From the NCBI RefSeq assembly GCF_002160055.1, contig NZ_NFJV01000012.1, positions 55,646 to 119,645 on the forward strand: DNA of 64,000 nucleotides, written 5' to 3'. The stretch is from Mediterranea sp. An20 (GTDB lineage: Bacteria > Bacteroidota > Bacteroidia > Bacteroidales > Bacteroidaceae). A program made the translations under genes and the position numbers. The notes under the pieces are model-generated. The model saw only the letters and a program-made list of their open reading frames with translations, had not been told where the DNA came from and searched no databases. This document shows, piece by piece, positions 1-9,071 of the stretch. How positions within the stretch are numbered: the first letter of the stretch is position 1; the number at the start of each line of letters is the position of its first letter.

Positions 1-402
1 TGTTAATATAAAAATAATGTCACAGGATTGCAATATCTGAAACGTCTCTGTAACTACCGAAGGGGTTTGATTCTGATTTGTCGAAGGGAAAAGGAGTTGG
101 TCTTTATCTCTGCGTGGCAAATTGTGTTTCTCTGCCAAGCCTTTTGCAGGAAGTTGCCAAGCGATTGGCAGCCAACTGCTAAGCGATTGGGAGCATGCCC
201 GTTGGATATACGGAGTAATAGATTAAAAGTCAATAGACTAACTTCGCCGTTTATCCGACGGAAAGTTTAAGAGCCTGTTTCTTTTATCGGCACCTTACCT
301 GTATCCGTTATTCTTTTTCCGTTGAAAGAGGGATAAAGAAAACGCGGGATTTCGAAGTAAACAAACTTCGGAATCCCGCGCATTTTTATGTTTCGCGAAA
401 AG
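1..402. other. Noncoding stretch downstream of the GH84 gene
   Basis: No convincing gene. Around 146-190 there are short degenerate repeats (GCCAAGCGATTGGC, then GCTAAGCGATTGG) of a type that recurs in other gaps of this window, for instance near 28950. The only other recognisable site is the hairpin at 343-380, annotated separately. An 80-codon open frame at 28-270 has no promoter or family resemblance and is not called. Confidence 0.6.
342..386 (-). terminator. Hairpin terminator of the GH84 gene
   Basis: A near-perfect stem (CGCGGGATTTCGAAG at 343-357 against CTTCGGAATCCCGCG at 366-380) lies just past the GH84 stop codon. Both flanks are T-rich in the outgoing direction, so it may work both ways. 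Confidence 0.8.
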
Positions 403-2961
403 TTACTTGGCGATAATCTCAAAGATTTCCACCGTTCCGTTCAGCTGAATCTTGGCGGCGTTCTCCGGCACTTCCAACTGCTCGAAGGGAGTGCTGAGAA
501 TGGCGCCTCCTACTTTCTGGCCGTTTTTGTCGAGCATTGTCACCGATACTCCGTTGGCTGTAGGCTGGCCCATCAGCAGTGTGTAGCTCTTGGTGCCGGG
601 CACTACCTCAAAAGACAGCGTGCCTTCGTTGGTGTAGGTCGTAGCCAGACGCTTGTCGAAAGCATAGAGGGCTTTCTGTGCATCGGCAGCTTCGATGGCA
701 AAACCGATATTGTCCAGACGCAGCGGGTTGACATCGAAAGTGCGCACGGCGGCATAATTCTGCTTTTTCGAATCCAGTCGGTACAGGCGCACGTAGCGTG
801 CTTGTACGGGTTCGCCTTTCCAGTTGATGATGTATTGTTTCTGCATGTCGTCCATCAGCGTCGTCCAGTTCTGTCCGTCAGCCGAGTATTGCAGAGCCAC
901 ATGGTCGAAGTAGTCTACATCGTCCACCGAGTTGCGTCCTTGCAGGATGTTGATTTCCTTCACGTCCATCACACTGCCCAAGTCTACGCCAATCCAGTCG
1001 TTCTTTTTCTGGCTTATTCCAGAGGTATAGAACGTGGTAGAGTCGTTGTCGAACATCAGTTTGGTGAGCGTGGTGCCGGCATTCCTGAACGAGCCGACTC
1101 CCTTATACATCTGCGGTTTATAGCCAACCATCTTGATGAGAAATCCTTCGCCCATATCATCCATGATGTTGTCATAGAACGGTTGCAGCTTCATCGTGCC
1201 CGATTTATGTGCCTCGTAGGCGGCACGTCCTTCCGGCGTCATGAGGTTCTGCACATACTGGTTCCAGAATTTGGCATCGTCCTTGCCTTCGCGGTAGATG
1301 CGGCCCAGTTCGATGGCACGTTTGCCACGTGTACCCAGTTTGTTGAACTCATCCAGCCACGGCTTCAGTTCTTTCAGCAGTTCTGCGTTGGCACATCCTT
1401 GTTCGATGGCAGCAGGTGCTTTCTCTACGCGGTCGAACTCATTCCATAGTTCTTGTGCCTCAGCATCGTTCCAGTCGCTCAGCTTGAAAGTAGTGGTTTC
1501 CCACGATTCGTCACGGCGGTAACCCGTCTCCGTGTCTCCGGAGTGGATGGCAAAAGTACGGTAAGCCTCTTTAGCTTTCGGCATCAGGTTCTCCATGCCG
1601 CGCTCCCAGTTGTCCATTGGGTTGTAGGCTTTGATGTTCCAGGCATAATCAGCCACGCCATAGAGGGCGAGTTTCGAAGCTTCTCCATATTCCATCGGGT
1701 TGCTGACCAGGCCGCAGAGATCTTTTTCAGTCAGCGAGGTGTCCAGTCCGTAAGTAGGTCCTTGCAATACATACTGGCGTGCGTAGTCCGTTACCGGATA
1801 GTTCCACCAGTAATATCCCGGTCGTTTGATGCGGCTGTTCAGCCAGTCCATGGTTTCTTTGGTGAGGTCGCTGCATACCACATCGCCCGTATAGAAAATC
1901 TTGATGGAGGGGTCCAGTGTACGGCCGAAGATAGCCAGACTGCCTCGCTCCGTGGGGTTCGCCCAGAGTCGTGAGTAATCTGTGGGACACATGGTGAGCG
2001 ATTCCACATCCCCCTTGGCTTCCACAAATTCCTTGGTCAGGCGGTTCAGCAGTTCGGTTTGTTTCACCGGGTTGGTGCCTTCACCTTCGATGTCGTCGAA
2101 GAAGATGGCGAAAGAGCGTACCCCCAAGTCGTACATCAGGTTGAACTTATGCACTAAGTTGTTATAGTCTTCTTCGTTCCATTTGATGTCCTTTCCCGGA
2201 TGTATAGCCCACACGAAGTCTACGTAATTGCGTTTGCAAGCCTCGATAAGCTCGCTGATTTGTTGGGCTTCGTCCTCCGGATAAGGCAAGCGCCAGTTCG
2301 GGCTGCTGTGGTAGGGGTCGTCTTTCGGTCCGTACAGATACGTATTCATTTTGTTCTTACCCCAGAAGTCGATGAGCGACAAGCGTACCTGGTGCGACCA
2401 GGGCGTGCCATAGAATCCTTCCACTACGCCTCGGTTGGGCAGGTCGGGCCAGTCGGTAATCTTCAGCACGGGCAATCCTTTTTTCTCTGTACCGTCCGGG
2501 TTCAGCATCAGTTGGCGTAAGGTTTGTATGCCATAGAAAGCTCCCCGTTCATCATAACCCGTGATATTGATTTGGTCCGCGTCGATGGTCAGGGTGTAAG
2601 CACCAGACACAGGTTTTACTCCGTTTTTTTCAGCCTTCTTGGCATTGATGTCGATGGTCAGTTTGATACCGTCCTTGGCGGTTTTCAAGAACTCCAGTGC
2701 GTGGGCAAACTTCCCTTTCTTGTCTTTCACGTTGAAGCCTCTCTGGAAAGAAACCAGCATGTCTTTCTGCGTGATGTCCATTACTTGCGGGGTCGGATTG
2801 ATGACGATTCCCTTGTGGTCAATCTTCTTACCTGGGATAGCAGTGACATACTGTTTCTCCGATCGTTGCGAAGAGAGATCGAAACCAGTATCCTGTGCTG
2901 CCAGGTTGCCGCATACCAACATGGTAGTCAGGCAGGCGGCGAGTGATTTTGTACACTTCAT
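403..2961 (-). CDS. GH84 beta-N-acetylglucosaminidase (O-GlcNAcase type)
   Basis: Predicted exo-acting hydrolase releasing GlcNAc from glycans or O-GlcNAc proteins by substrate-assisted catalysis. The 852-residue product has an N-terminal signal peptide (cleavage near AAQ, residue 22), an alpha/beta domain of the kind that precedes GH84/GH20 catalytic domains, then the GH84 barrel starting near GVVEGFYGTPW (178-188). The family's catalytic aspartate pair is visible at D289-D290 in FFDDIEG. A C-terminal region (about 625-760) resembles an F5/8-type carbohydrate-binding module, with the sugar-binding-domain pattern GVDLGSVMDVKEI. It lies 23 bp behind the CoA-transferase gene, so co-transcription is likely. 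Best guess for location is periplasm or cell surface. Family call is firm; the natural substrate is not known. Confidence 0.93.
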   Translation of the reverse strand: MKCTKSLAACLTTMLVCGNLAAQDTGFDLSSQRSEKQYVTAIPGKKIDHKGIVINPTPQVMDITQKDMLVSFQRGFNVKDKKGKFAHALEFLKTAKDGIKLTIDINAKKAEKNGVKPVSGAYTLTIDADQINITGYDERGAFYGIQTLRQLMLNPDGTEKKGLPVLKITDWPDLPNRGVVEGFYGTPWSHQVRLSLIDFWGKNKMNTYLYGPKDDPYHSSPNWRLPYPEDEAQQISELIEACKRNYVDFVWAIHPGKDIKWNEEDYNNLVHKFNLMYDLGVRSFAIFFDDIEGEGTNPVKQTELLNRLTKEFVEAKGDVESLTMCPTDYSRLWANPTERGSLAIFGRTLDPSIKIFYTGDVVCSDLTKETMDWLNSRIKRPGYYWWNYPVTDYARQYVLQGPTYGLDTSLTEKDLCGLVSNPMEYGEASKLALYGVADYAWNIKAYNPMDNWERGMENLMPKAKEAYRTFAIHSGDTETGYRRDESWETTTFKLSDWNDAEAQELWNEFDRVEKAPAAIEQGCANAELLKELKPWLDEFNKLGTRGKRAIELGRIYREGKDDAKFWNQYVQNLMTPEGRAAYEAHKSGTMKLQPFYDNIMDDMGEGFLIKMVGYKPQMYKGVGSFRNAGTTLTKLMFDNDSTTFYTSGISQKKNDWIGVDLGSVMDVKEINILQGRNSVDDVDYFDHVALQYSADGQNWTTLMDDMQKQYIINWKGEPVQARYVRLYRLDSKKQNYAAVRTFDVNPLRLDNIGFAIEAADAQKALYAFDKRLATTYTNEGTLSFEVVPGTKSYTLLMGQPTANGVSVTMLDKNGQKVGGAILSTPFEQLEVPENAAKIQLNGTVEIFEIIAK

Positions 2962-2984
2962 AGTCCTTTTTGATTTTAAGTATA

Positions 2985-4484
2985 TTATTTATTATATTGT
3001 GTCCAATCTGTATGGCGCATATCTCCGCTTTGAGCCAATTCGGCATGCATGCCCAGGGCGGCTTGTATGGAGTGCGGAGTCTGTGCCTTGCCATCTGTCA
3101 GTTTCAGGTAATCCCACAACAGTTGTTTGTAATCCGGGTGTGCGCAGTTCTCGATGATAGCTTGTGCGCGTTCCTTCGGGCTTTTGCCGCGCAGGTCGGC
3201 CACACCTTGCTCGGTAACGATGACGTTGACATCATGTTCCGTATGGTCATGGTGTGATACCATAGGCACGATAGCGCTGATGCGTCCTTCTTTGGCCACC
3301 GACGGGCAGGTGAAGATGGAGATATAGGCATTGCGTGTGAAGTCGCCACTGCCGCCGATACCGTTCATCATCTTCGTGCCTCCGATGTGCGTGGAGTTCA
3401 CGTTGCCGTAGAGGTCTGCTTCGATAGCTGTGTTGATGGAGATGATGCCCAGTCGGCGCACTACTTCGGGGCTGTTGGATATTTCCGACGGGCGCAGCAC
3501 CAGTTTATCGCGGAAGAAGTCCATATCGTCGTAGATGCCTTGCAGGCAATCGTTGGTTACAGTCAGCGAGCAGGCGCTTCCGAACTTGATACGTCCTTCG
3601 CGGATGAGTCCTATCACGGAGTTCTGTATCACTTCGGTGTACATCTCGAAGGGCGGGATGGTCTTTTCGTGGCCCAGTGCGCTCAATACGGCGTTGGCAA
3701 TGTTTCCCACGCCCGACTGCAAGGGAAGGAACGTCGGAGGGATGATGCCCCGTTTCATGTCGGCTACCAGAAAATCGGCCACGTTCTGCCCGATCTTGTC
3801 AGTCAGCGGGTCGGCTGCCGCAAATGAGCGTGCCTCATCGGGCCAGTTAGTTTCCACTACGCCTGCAATTTTCTTCGGGTCTACCTGAATATAGGTGGTT
3901 CCTATGCGGTCGCTGGGCTTATAAATAGGTATTTCGCGTCGTGCGGGCGGGTCCAGCGGTTCATAGACATCGTGCAGACCCATGGCCGCCTTGCTGTGTG
4001 CGGCGTTCAGCTCTACGATGATTTTGTCTGCCATCCGGCACACGGTAGGAGCTATACCTCCCGCCGCAGTCAGATATATTTTGCCGTCATCGGTCACTTC
4101 GCAAGCCTCGATGATAGCTATGTCTATCTTTCCCATAAAGCCATAGCGCAGTTCCTGTGCCATTTGTGAGAGGTGGATGTCATTATAGGCAATTTCGCCG
4201 TTGTTTACGGCTATGCGGAAATCCTTGTTCGTGGTATAAGGCGCCCGATAGCGGATAGCCTTGGCCCGCGACAGGATACCGTCGCATGAGTCGCCCGTCG
4301 ATGCTCCGGTGAAGATACCCACCTGGAAAGGCCGTCCGGCGGCATGTTCCGCTTCAGCGATGTGGGCCAGTTCGGCTGTGACCGCCTTGGCTGTACCTGC
4401 GGGCGTGAATCCGCTTAAACCTATGTTATAGCCATGTTTGATGAGGCTTGCAGCTTCTGCTGCCGAAATGTAGTTGAGTGCCAT
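2985..4484 (-). CDS. Acetyl-CoA hydrolase/transferase family, probable succinate:CoA transferase
   Basis: The 499-residue protein belongs to the class I CoA-transferase family that includes AarC and Cat1. It should move CoA between acyl groups such as succinate and acetate, a step used in propionate/succinate fermentation in Bacteroides. An N-terminal GFTPAG loop (25-30), the central PLQSGVGNIANAV segment (254-266) and the catalytic glutamate E284 in EMYTEV are visible; this glutamate forms the covalent CoA thioester in the family. The protein is cytosolic, with no signal peptide. It sits between a small membrane protein gene (50 bp upstream) and the GH84 gene (23 bp downstream), all on the same strand. 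Whether it acts as hydrolase or transferase cannot be told from sequence. Confidence 0.9.
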   Translation of the reverse strand: MALNYISAAEAASLIKHGYNIGLSGFTPAGTAKAVTAELAHIAEAEHAAGRPFQVGIFTGASTGDSCDGILSRAKAIRYRAPYTTNKDFRIAVNNGEIAYNDIHLSQMAQELRYGFMGKIDIAIIEACEVTDDGKIYLTAAGGIAPTVCRMADKIIVELNAAHSKAAMGLHDVYEPLDPPARREIPIYKPSDRIGTTYIQVDPKKIAGVVETNWPDEARSFAAADPLTDKIGQNVADFLVADMKRGIIPPTFLPLQSGVGNIANAVLSALGHEKTIPPFEMYTEVIQNSVIGLIREGRIKFGSACSLTVTNDCLQGIYDDMDFFRDKLVLRPSEISNSPEVVRRLGIISINTAIEADLYGNVNSTHIGGTKMMNGIGGSGDFTRNAYISIFTCPSVAKEGRISAIVPMVSHHDHTEHDVNVIVTEQGVADLRGKSPKERAQAIIENCAHPDYKQLLWDYLKLTDGKAQTPHSIQAALGMHAELAQSGDMRHTDWTQYNK

Positions 4485-4534
4485 GGTTGTTGTAAAGTAT
4501 AGTTATATTTATTGTAATGTCAGTTGTTGCGATG

Positions 4535-4927
4535 TCAGTATTTTCTCGATAGGATTTCTCCCCAGATGATGGCCCGGCGTGCTTCTTCGACCGACTGGAT
4601 GCGGAAATCCTCGTCTCCGGCTTTTTCTTGCAGAGAAGGTGCCTTGTCAGACTTTTCGGGTTGCCTTGTCCTTGTGGTGCGTTGTCCTTCGGGGTTCAGC
4701 ATGGGGCGCGGTCTGGGAGCCGGTTTCGGTTCGGGAGCCGGTCCCTGGGGTATATAGCCGCCATAGGTATGGTCTTCCTTCTCAGGGTGGGGCAGCGGAG
4801 AGGCTTCGTCGGGCAGGGGTACAGCAGGTTGTTGCGGCGCTTTTTTCTGCGCTTCTTTCCGGACTTGCCGTATGAATGCCACCACCAATACGGCTGCCAC
4901 CAGCAGGAACTTCAAAACGTCTTCCAT
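4535..4927 (-). CDS. Small membrane-anchored protein with proline-rich tail
   Basis: Not assigned to a known family. The product is about 130 residues: one hydrophobic N-terminal segment (LLVAAVLVVAF), a basic stretch, then a long proline/charged low-complexity region and a short C-terminal helix (VEEARRAIIWGEIL). This suggests a single-pass protein with the tail in the cytoplasm. An upstream ATG at 4954 overlaps a perfect -7 box (TAACTTTG, 4959-4952), so translation most likely starts at the ATG at 4927, about 18 nt past the expected transcript start. It leads the transcription unit that continues into the CoA-transferase gene 50 bp away, but no functional link is evident. Confidence 0.7.
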   Translation of the reverse strand: MEDVLKFLLVAAVLVVAFIRQVRKEAQKKAPQQPAVPLPDEASPLPHPEKEDHTYGGYIPQGPAPEPKPAPRPRPMLNPEGQRTTRTRQPEKSDKAPSLQEKAGDEDFRIQSVEEARRAIIWGEILSRKY

Positions 4928-4951
4928 AAGGTCGGGATATGATTTATCGCC

Positions 4952-4959
4952 CAAAGTTA
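4952..4959 (-). promoter_or_regulatory. -7 box TAACTTTG
   Basis: Exact match to the Bacteroidota -7 consensus TAnnTTTG, reading leftwards into the 130-residue membrane protein gene. It fixes that gene's start at 4927. Confidence 0.7.
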
Positions 4960-5078
4960 AGAATATTATCCGGATAAACTAAGAGATGCAAAGTAAAATT
5001 TGAGTATTTGCCTCAGGAAAAGAGGTAAAAAGAGGGAAGACAAGTTGGGCGGGCAGATGGCAGGGGCTGCATTCGCAT

Positions 5079-5200
5079 AAAAAAAGGGCAGCTTCACAGC
5101 TCCCCTTAATCTTTTTAACCTAAACCTTAACTATGAAAAAATCTAATGTTTCTTTCGGGGGACAAATGTCCGAAATAATTTGCTTTATACCAAATTAACG
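5079..5200 (-). ncRNA. Candidate small RNA or leader with its own terminator
   Basis: On the minus strand, GGGGAGCT-GTGA-AGCTGCCC (5105-5086) is followed by seven T residues, a textbook intrinsic terminator with no minus-strand gene ending before it. About 90-110 nt upstream lies TTAATTTG (5198-5191), one mismatch from TAnnTTTG. Together they would give a transcript of roughly 105 nt. Read on the plus strand, the same stretch holds a 21-codon ORF (5133-5198) preceded by TTAACCTAAACCTTAACT, so a leader peptide is an alternative. The rest of the 4960-5394 gap shows no other gene. Confidence 0.4.
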
Positions 5201-5360
5201 AAAGAATAATATTTTACTGTTAACATAATTTAAAGTATTGCTCGCGTAAAAGGCTTTTTTGCCTGGATTAATGATACATAGCTAATGTTGAACAACAACG
5301 GATGTCATAGAACTTTAAGCGTTTTTTGAGGATTCCGTCTCTTCATTGCCTGCAAACCCG

Positions 5361-5368
5361 TATCTTTG
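5361..5368 (+). promoter_or_regulatory. -7 box TATCTTTG of miaB
   Basis: Exact TAnnTTTG match 27 bp before the chosen miaB ATG. It rules out the in-frame ATG at 5326, which would lie upstream of the transcript start. Confidence 0.75.
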
Positions 5369-5394
5369 CAAGCGGATTTTATAACGAACTGTTT

Positions 5395-6777
5395 ATGGAA
5401 AAAGAACTGACGGGAACGGACTTTAAATCCGTAACCGACGGTGGCAACAAGAAGTTGTACATCGAGACTTACGGCTGCCAGATGAACGTGGCCGACAGCG
5501 AGGTGATTGCCTCAGTGATGAAAATGGCAGGCTACGACACGGCCCAGAGTGTAGACGAGGCGGATGCCGTCTTTCTGAACACCTGCTCCGTGCGCGACAA
5601 TGCCGAGCAGAAAATACTGAACCGCCTGGAGGCGTTGCGTGCCTTGCGGAAAAAACACCCCGGACTCATCGTAGGTGTGGTGGGCTGCATGGCCGAGCGT
5701 GTGAAGGACGAACTGATTGAGCATCACGGTGTAAACCTGGTGGCGGGACCGGATGCCTATCTGTCGTTGCCCGACCTGATGGCCGCCGCCGAGGCAGGAG
5801 AACGTGCCATCAACGTGGAGCTGTCTGCCACGGAAACCTACCGCGATGTGGTGCCCCTGCATCCGGGTGCCAACCGGGTGTCGGGTTTCGTATCTATCAT
5901 GCGCGGCTGCAACAATTTCTGCACTTATTGCATCGTGCCTTATACCCGCGGGCGGGAGCGTAGCCGCGATGTGGAAAGCATTTTGCGCGAGGCACGCGAT
6001 TTGCAGGAGAAAGGCTTCCATGAAGTCACCCTGCTGGGACAAAACGTCAACTCCTACCGTTTCGCCCATCCGGACGGTACGGTGGTAACCTTTCCCGAAC
6101 TGTTGCGCACCGTGGCGCGTGCCGTACCTGCGATGCGTGTGCGCTTCACCACTTCCCACCCCAAGGATATGAGCGACGAGACGCTGCACGTCATTGCCGA
6201 TGAGCCCAACGTGTGCCGTCACATCCACTTGCCGGTGCAGAGCGGGAGCAGCCGCATTTTGAAGCTGATGAACCGCAAGTACGATCGCGAGTGGTATCTG
6301 GAGCGTGTGGCAGCCATCCGCCGCATCATCCCCGACTGCGGCTTGAGCACGGACATATTCTGTGGTTTCCCCGGCGAGACGGAAGAAGACCACCGCTTGT
6401 CGCTGTCGCTGATGGAAGAATGCCGCTACGATTCGGCTTTTATGTTCAAATATTCCGAGCGTCCCGGCACATACGCTTCCAAACACCTGCCCGACGATGT
6501 GCCCGAGGAGGTGAAAATCCGTCGCCTGAACGAAATCATAGCCTTGCAGAACCGTCTTTCTGCCGAAGCCAACGCCCGCCAGGTAGGCCACACCTTCGAA
6601 GTGCTGGTAGAGGGCGTTTCCAAGCGCAGCCGCGAGCAGCTGTTCGGCCGCACGGAGCAGAACCGGGTGGTGGTGTTCGACCGTGGCGGGCATCGTATCG
6701 GCGACCGTGTCTTAGTGAAGATAACGGAAAGCAGTTCGGCGACGCTGAAGGGCGTGGAAGTGGACAAGGCCGATTGA
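5395..6777 (+). CDS. miaB: tRNA-2-methylthio-N6-dimethylallyladenosine synthase
   Basis: Radical-SAM methylthiotransferase that converts i6A37 of tRNAs reading UNN codons into ms2i6A37. The 460-residue product shows all three modules: an N-terminal UPF0004 domain with cluster cysteines C28 (YGCQMN), C64 (NTCSVRD) and C98 (GCMAER); the radical-SAM core with C172, C176 and C179 in GCNNFCTYC; and a C-terminal TRAM domain (about 395-455, HTFEVLVEGVSKRS). The start at 5395 follows the -7 box at 5361-5368. It is apparently a single-gene unit, closed by a hairpin terminator at 6893. Function is secure. Confidence 0.97.
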   Translation: MEKELTGTDFKSVTDGGNKKLYIETYGCQMNVADSEVIASVMKMAGYDTAQSVDEADAVFLNTCSVRDNAEQKILNRLEALRALRKKHPGLIVGVVGCMAERVKDELIEHHGVNLVAGPDAYLSLPDLMAAAEAGERAINVELSATETYRDVVPLHPGANRVSGFVSIMRGCNNFCTYCIVPYTRGRERSRDVESILREARDLQEKGFHEVTLLGQNVNSYRFAHPDGTVVTFPELLRTVARAVPAMRVRFTTSHPKDMSDETLHVIADEPNVCRHIHLPVQSGSSRILKLMNRKYDREWYLERVAAIRRIIPDCGLSTDIFCGFPGETEEDHRLSLSLMEECRYDSAFMFKYSERPGTYASKHLPDDVPEEVKIRRLNEIIALQNRLSAEANARQVGHTFEVLVEGVSKRSREQLFGRTEQNRVVVFDRGGHRIGDRVLVKITESSSATLKGVEVDKAD

Positions 6778-7212
6778 ATGAATTTACAGCCTTCCGTTTG
6801 AGAAGCGGGCGCTCATCTTCGTCTGAAGTATGAGTCCGGCAAGTGCCCTCACGCTCTCCGGTTGGTGTCCAAGTGCTGATGCAGATATTATGGCCGTGAA
6901 GGATAGTGCTTTCGCATATCTTTCACGGCTTTATTGTGTCTGTTATTTTCTTCTTATATAGATGCTTCCTGCTTCAAAGCGCTAAGGCGTCTGCTTCCAA
7001 GCGCTAAGGCGTTGGCTTCTTAGGTATAAGAAAGAACCTGTGTCTATCTGTTGTATCCGTGGCATGATAAAAAGAGTTTCCCCGGTTAAATCTCCTTAAC
7101 AAACTCCCGATTATTCGCATTTTATTTATTACTTTGCGCCAAATTTGGGTATCTTGCGGCTTTACGCCTCGGGCGGAGGCCGCAACATGTTTTTTCTGAG
7201 CCGATACGTTGG
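6778..7212. other. Gap between miaB and the methyltransferase operon
   Basis: Holds the miaB terminator (6893-6935), two direct copies of an AAGCGCTAAGGCG repeat (about 6977-7012), a weak -7-like TTACTTTG (7129-7136) that probably drives the next operon, and a perfect 7-bp stem TTGCGGC/GCCGCAA (7153-7186) in the likely leader. No coding region is supported. Confidence 0.55.
6893..6935 (+). terminator. Terminator of miaB
   Basis: Stem GCCGTGAAGGATA (6893-6905) against TATCTTTCACGGC (6917-6929), followed by TTTATT. Confidence 0.75.
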
Positions 7213-8118
7213 ATGAATAAAGTCACTATAAAAGCCTGTCCGCTGTGCGGAGGCACGCAATTGGAGCACACTTTGACGTGTGTGGACCACTATGCTTCGG
7301 GCGAGGCATTCCACCTGTGCCGTTGCAGCGCGTGCGGCTTCCTCTTCACGCAGGATTTTCCCGCGGAAGCGGAGATAGGACGCTATTACGAAACCCCTGA
7401 CTACATTTCACATTCGGATACCCGCAAGGGACTGGTCAACACGCTCTACCATTGGGTGCGTACTGTCATGCTGGGCCGCAAGGCGCGGCTGGTGATGAAC
7501 GAGGCACACCGGCGGAGGGGACGCCTGCTGGACATCGGAACGGGCACGGGCTATTTTGCCCATGCCATGGACGAGCGGGGCTGGCGGGTGGATGCCATCG
7601 AGAAGAATGCGCAGGCACGGGCGTTCGCCAAGGAACATTTCGGCCTGGAGGTGCTGCCCGACGATGCGTGGGCTTCCTTGCAGGAGGGGGCGTATGACGT
7701 CATCACGCTTTGGCATGTAATGGAGCACCTCGAACATCTGAACGATACGTGGGAACGACTTTACCGCCTCTTGTCGCCCAAAGGCGTGCTCATTGTGGCA
7801 GTGCCCAACTGCTCGTCGTTTGATGCGCACAAATATGGAGGCCAGTGGGCGGCTTACGACGTGCCGCGCCACTTGTGGCACTTCACGCCGGGCACCATGC
7901 AGCAGTTTGGTGCCAAACACGGTTTTATTCTGGCAGAGCGGCATCCCATGCCGTTTGATGCGTTTTACGTGTCGATGCTGACCGAGAAATACATGCACCA
8001 CAATCTGCCTTTCGTGCGCGGCTTGCTGACGGGTACACTGGCATGGTTCAGCGCCCTGGTGCGCAAAGACCGCAGCAGTTCGCTGATTTATGTGTTCAGA
8101 AAAAAACAGAGCCGTTGA
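7213..8118 (+). CDS. Class I SAM-dependent methyltransferase with N-terminal zinc ribbon
   Basis: The 301-residue protein starts with a zinc-ribbon-like pair (CPLCGG at 9-14 and CSACGF further on), then a Rossmann-type methyltransferase core with motif I LLDIGTGTGYF (about 100-110) and a downstream DVITLWHVMEHL segment typical of the Methyltransf_23 group. The C-terminal part has a hydrophobic, basic tail. Such proteins methylate small molecules, lipids or sugars; the substrate is not readable here. It begins a tightly packed operon with ftsX, DUF3098, uppP and truB (6-57 bp gaps), so an envelope-related substrate is possible but unproven. Confidence 0.85.
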   Translation: MNKVTIKACPLCGGTQLEHTLTCVDHYASGEAFHLCRCSACGFLFTQDFPAEAEIGRYYETPDYISHSDTRKGLVNTLYHWVRTVMLGRKARLVMNEAHRRRGRLLDIGTGTGYFAHAMDERGWRVDAIEKNAQARAFAKEHFGLEVLPDDAWASLQEGAYDVITLWHVMEHLEHLNDTWERLYRLLSPKGVLIVAVPNCSSFDAHKYGGQWAAYDVPRHLWHFTPGTMQQFGAKHGFILAERHPMPFDAFYVSMLTEKYMHHNLPFVRGLLTGTLAWFSALVRKDRSSSLIYVFRKKQSR

Positions 8119-8124
8119 GCGGAG

Positions 8125-9015
8125 ATGCGTATGAAGAAGAAAGAACAAGGACACAGCACGGTTTCACTGTTTGACATGCAGTTTGTGACGGCTACCATCA
8201 GCACGACGCTGGTGTTGCTGCTGCTGGGCATGGTGTTGTTTTTTGTGTTGACAGCCCATAATCTTTCGGTCTACGTGCGCGAGAACATCAGTTTCTCGTT
8301 AGTGCTGGACGATGGAGTGACAGACCGCGAAGTGCTGCGTCTGCAACGCGCTTTGCAGCAAGAGCCTTTTGTGAAAGAGGTGGAATATATCTCGAAAGAG
8401 CGTGCCTTGCAGGATTATGTCGCCGCTACGGGTACCGACCCGCAGGAGTTTGTGGGATATAATCCGTTGGGCGCTTCTTTAGAAATCAGGTTGCATTCTG
8501 CCTATGCCAATTCGGACAGCATTGCCTGGATTGAAGAACGCATCGGGCAGGACAAACAGGTGAAGGAAGTGCTTTACCAGCAAGAACTGATAGATGCGGT
8601 GAATAAGAATATCGGACGCATCAGCCTTATTCTGTTGGGACTGGCGGCTTTGCTGCTGCTTATCTCGTTTGCGCTGATAAGCAATACCATCAGGCTGACT
8701 ATTTACTCCAAACGGTTCCTCATACACACCATGAAGCTGGTGGGAGCCTCGTGGAGTTTTATCCGCAGGCCTTTCTTGCGGCGTAACTTCTGGGTAGGAG
8801 TCATGTCGGCCGTCATTGCCGACGGGATGCTGTGGGGAGCGGCCGGCTGGCTGGTGACGTATGAACCGGGACTGGTGCAGGTGGTGACTTCGGAAGTCAT
8901 GGCGCTGGTTTCTGCAGCGGTGTTGGTGGCAGGGGTGCTCATCACTTGCCTGTGTGCGCTGCTGTCTATCAACAAATACCTGCGCATGAAAGAAGGAGCA
9001 CTGTATCTGGTATGA
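8125..9015 (+). CDS. ftsX: Cell-division ABC transporter permease FtsX
   Basis: Integral membrane partner of the ATPase FtsE; the complex activates peptidoglycan hydrolases at the septum. The 296-residue product has the FtsX layout: a cytoplasmic N-terminus, TM1 (about 27-48), a periplasmic domain of about 120 residues (YVRENISFSLVLDDGV...), then three more membrane segments, the last ending near YLRMKEG. No ftsE lies next to it, which is common in Bacteroidota. The start at 8125 is 6 bp after the methyltransferase stop; an in-frame ATG at 8131 is an alternative. Confidence 0.92.
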   Translation: MRMKKKEQGHSTVSLFDMQFVTATISTTLVLLLLGMVLFFVLTAHNLSVYVRENISFSLVLDDGVTDREVLRLQRALQQEPFVKEVEYISKERALQDYVAATGTDPQEFVGYNPLGASLEIRLHSAYANSDSIAWIEERIGQDKQVKEVLYQQELIDAVNKNIGRISLILLGLAALLLLISFALISNTIRLTIYSKRFLIHTMKLVGASWSFIRRPFLRRNFWVGVMSAVIADGMLWGAAGWLVTYEPGLVQVVTSEVMALVSAAVLVAGVLITCLCALLSINKYLRMKEGALYLV

Positions 9016-9071
9016 CTGAGAAGAAACAGAGATTAATATGATAAGATTGGCAGTTCATAATTTAAAGAACC

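Noticed and set aside
271..290. AGAGCCTGTTT near 271-282 as a second MITE end
   Set aside because: Only 11 bases match the 35191 element, with no partner end nearby.
5512..6693. 393-codon minus-strand frame opposite miaB
   Set aside because: MiaB has every catalytic cysteine on the plus strand; the minus frame is a shadow.
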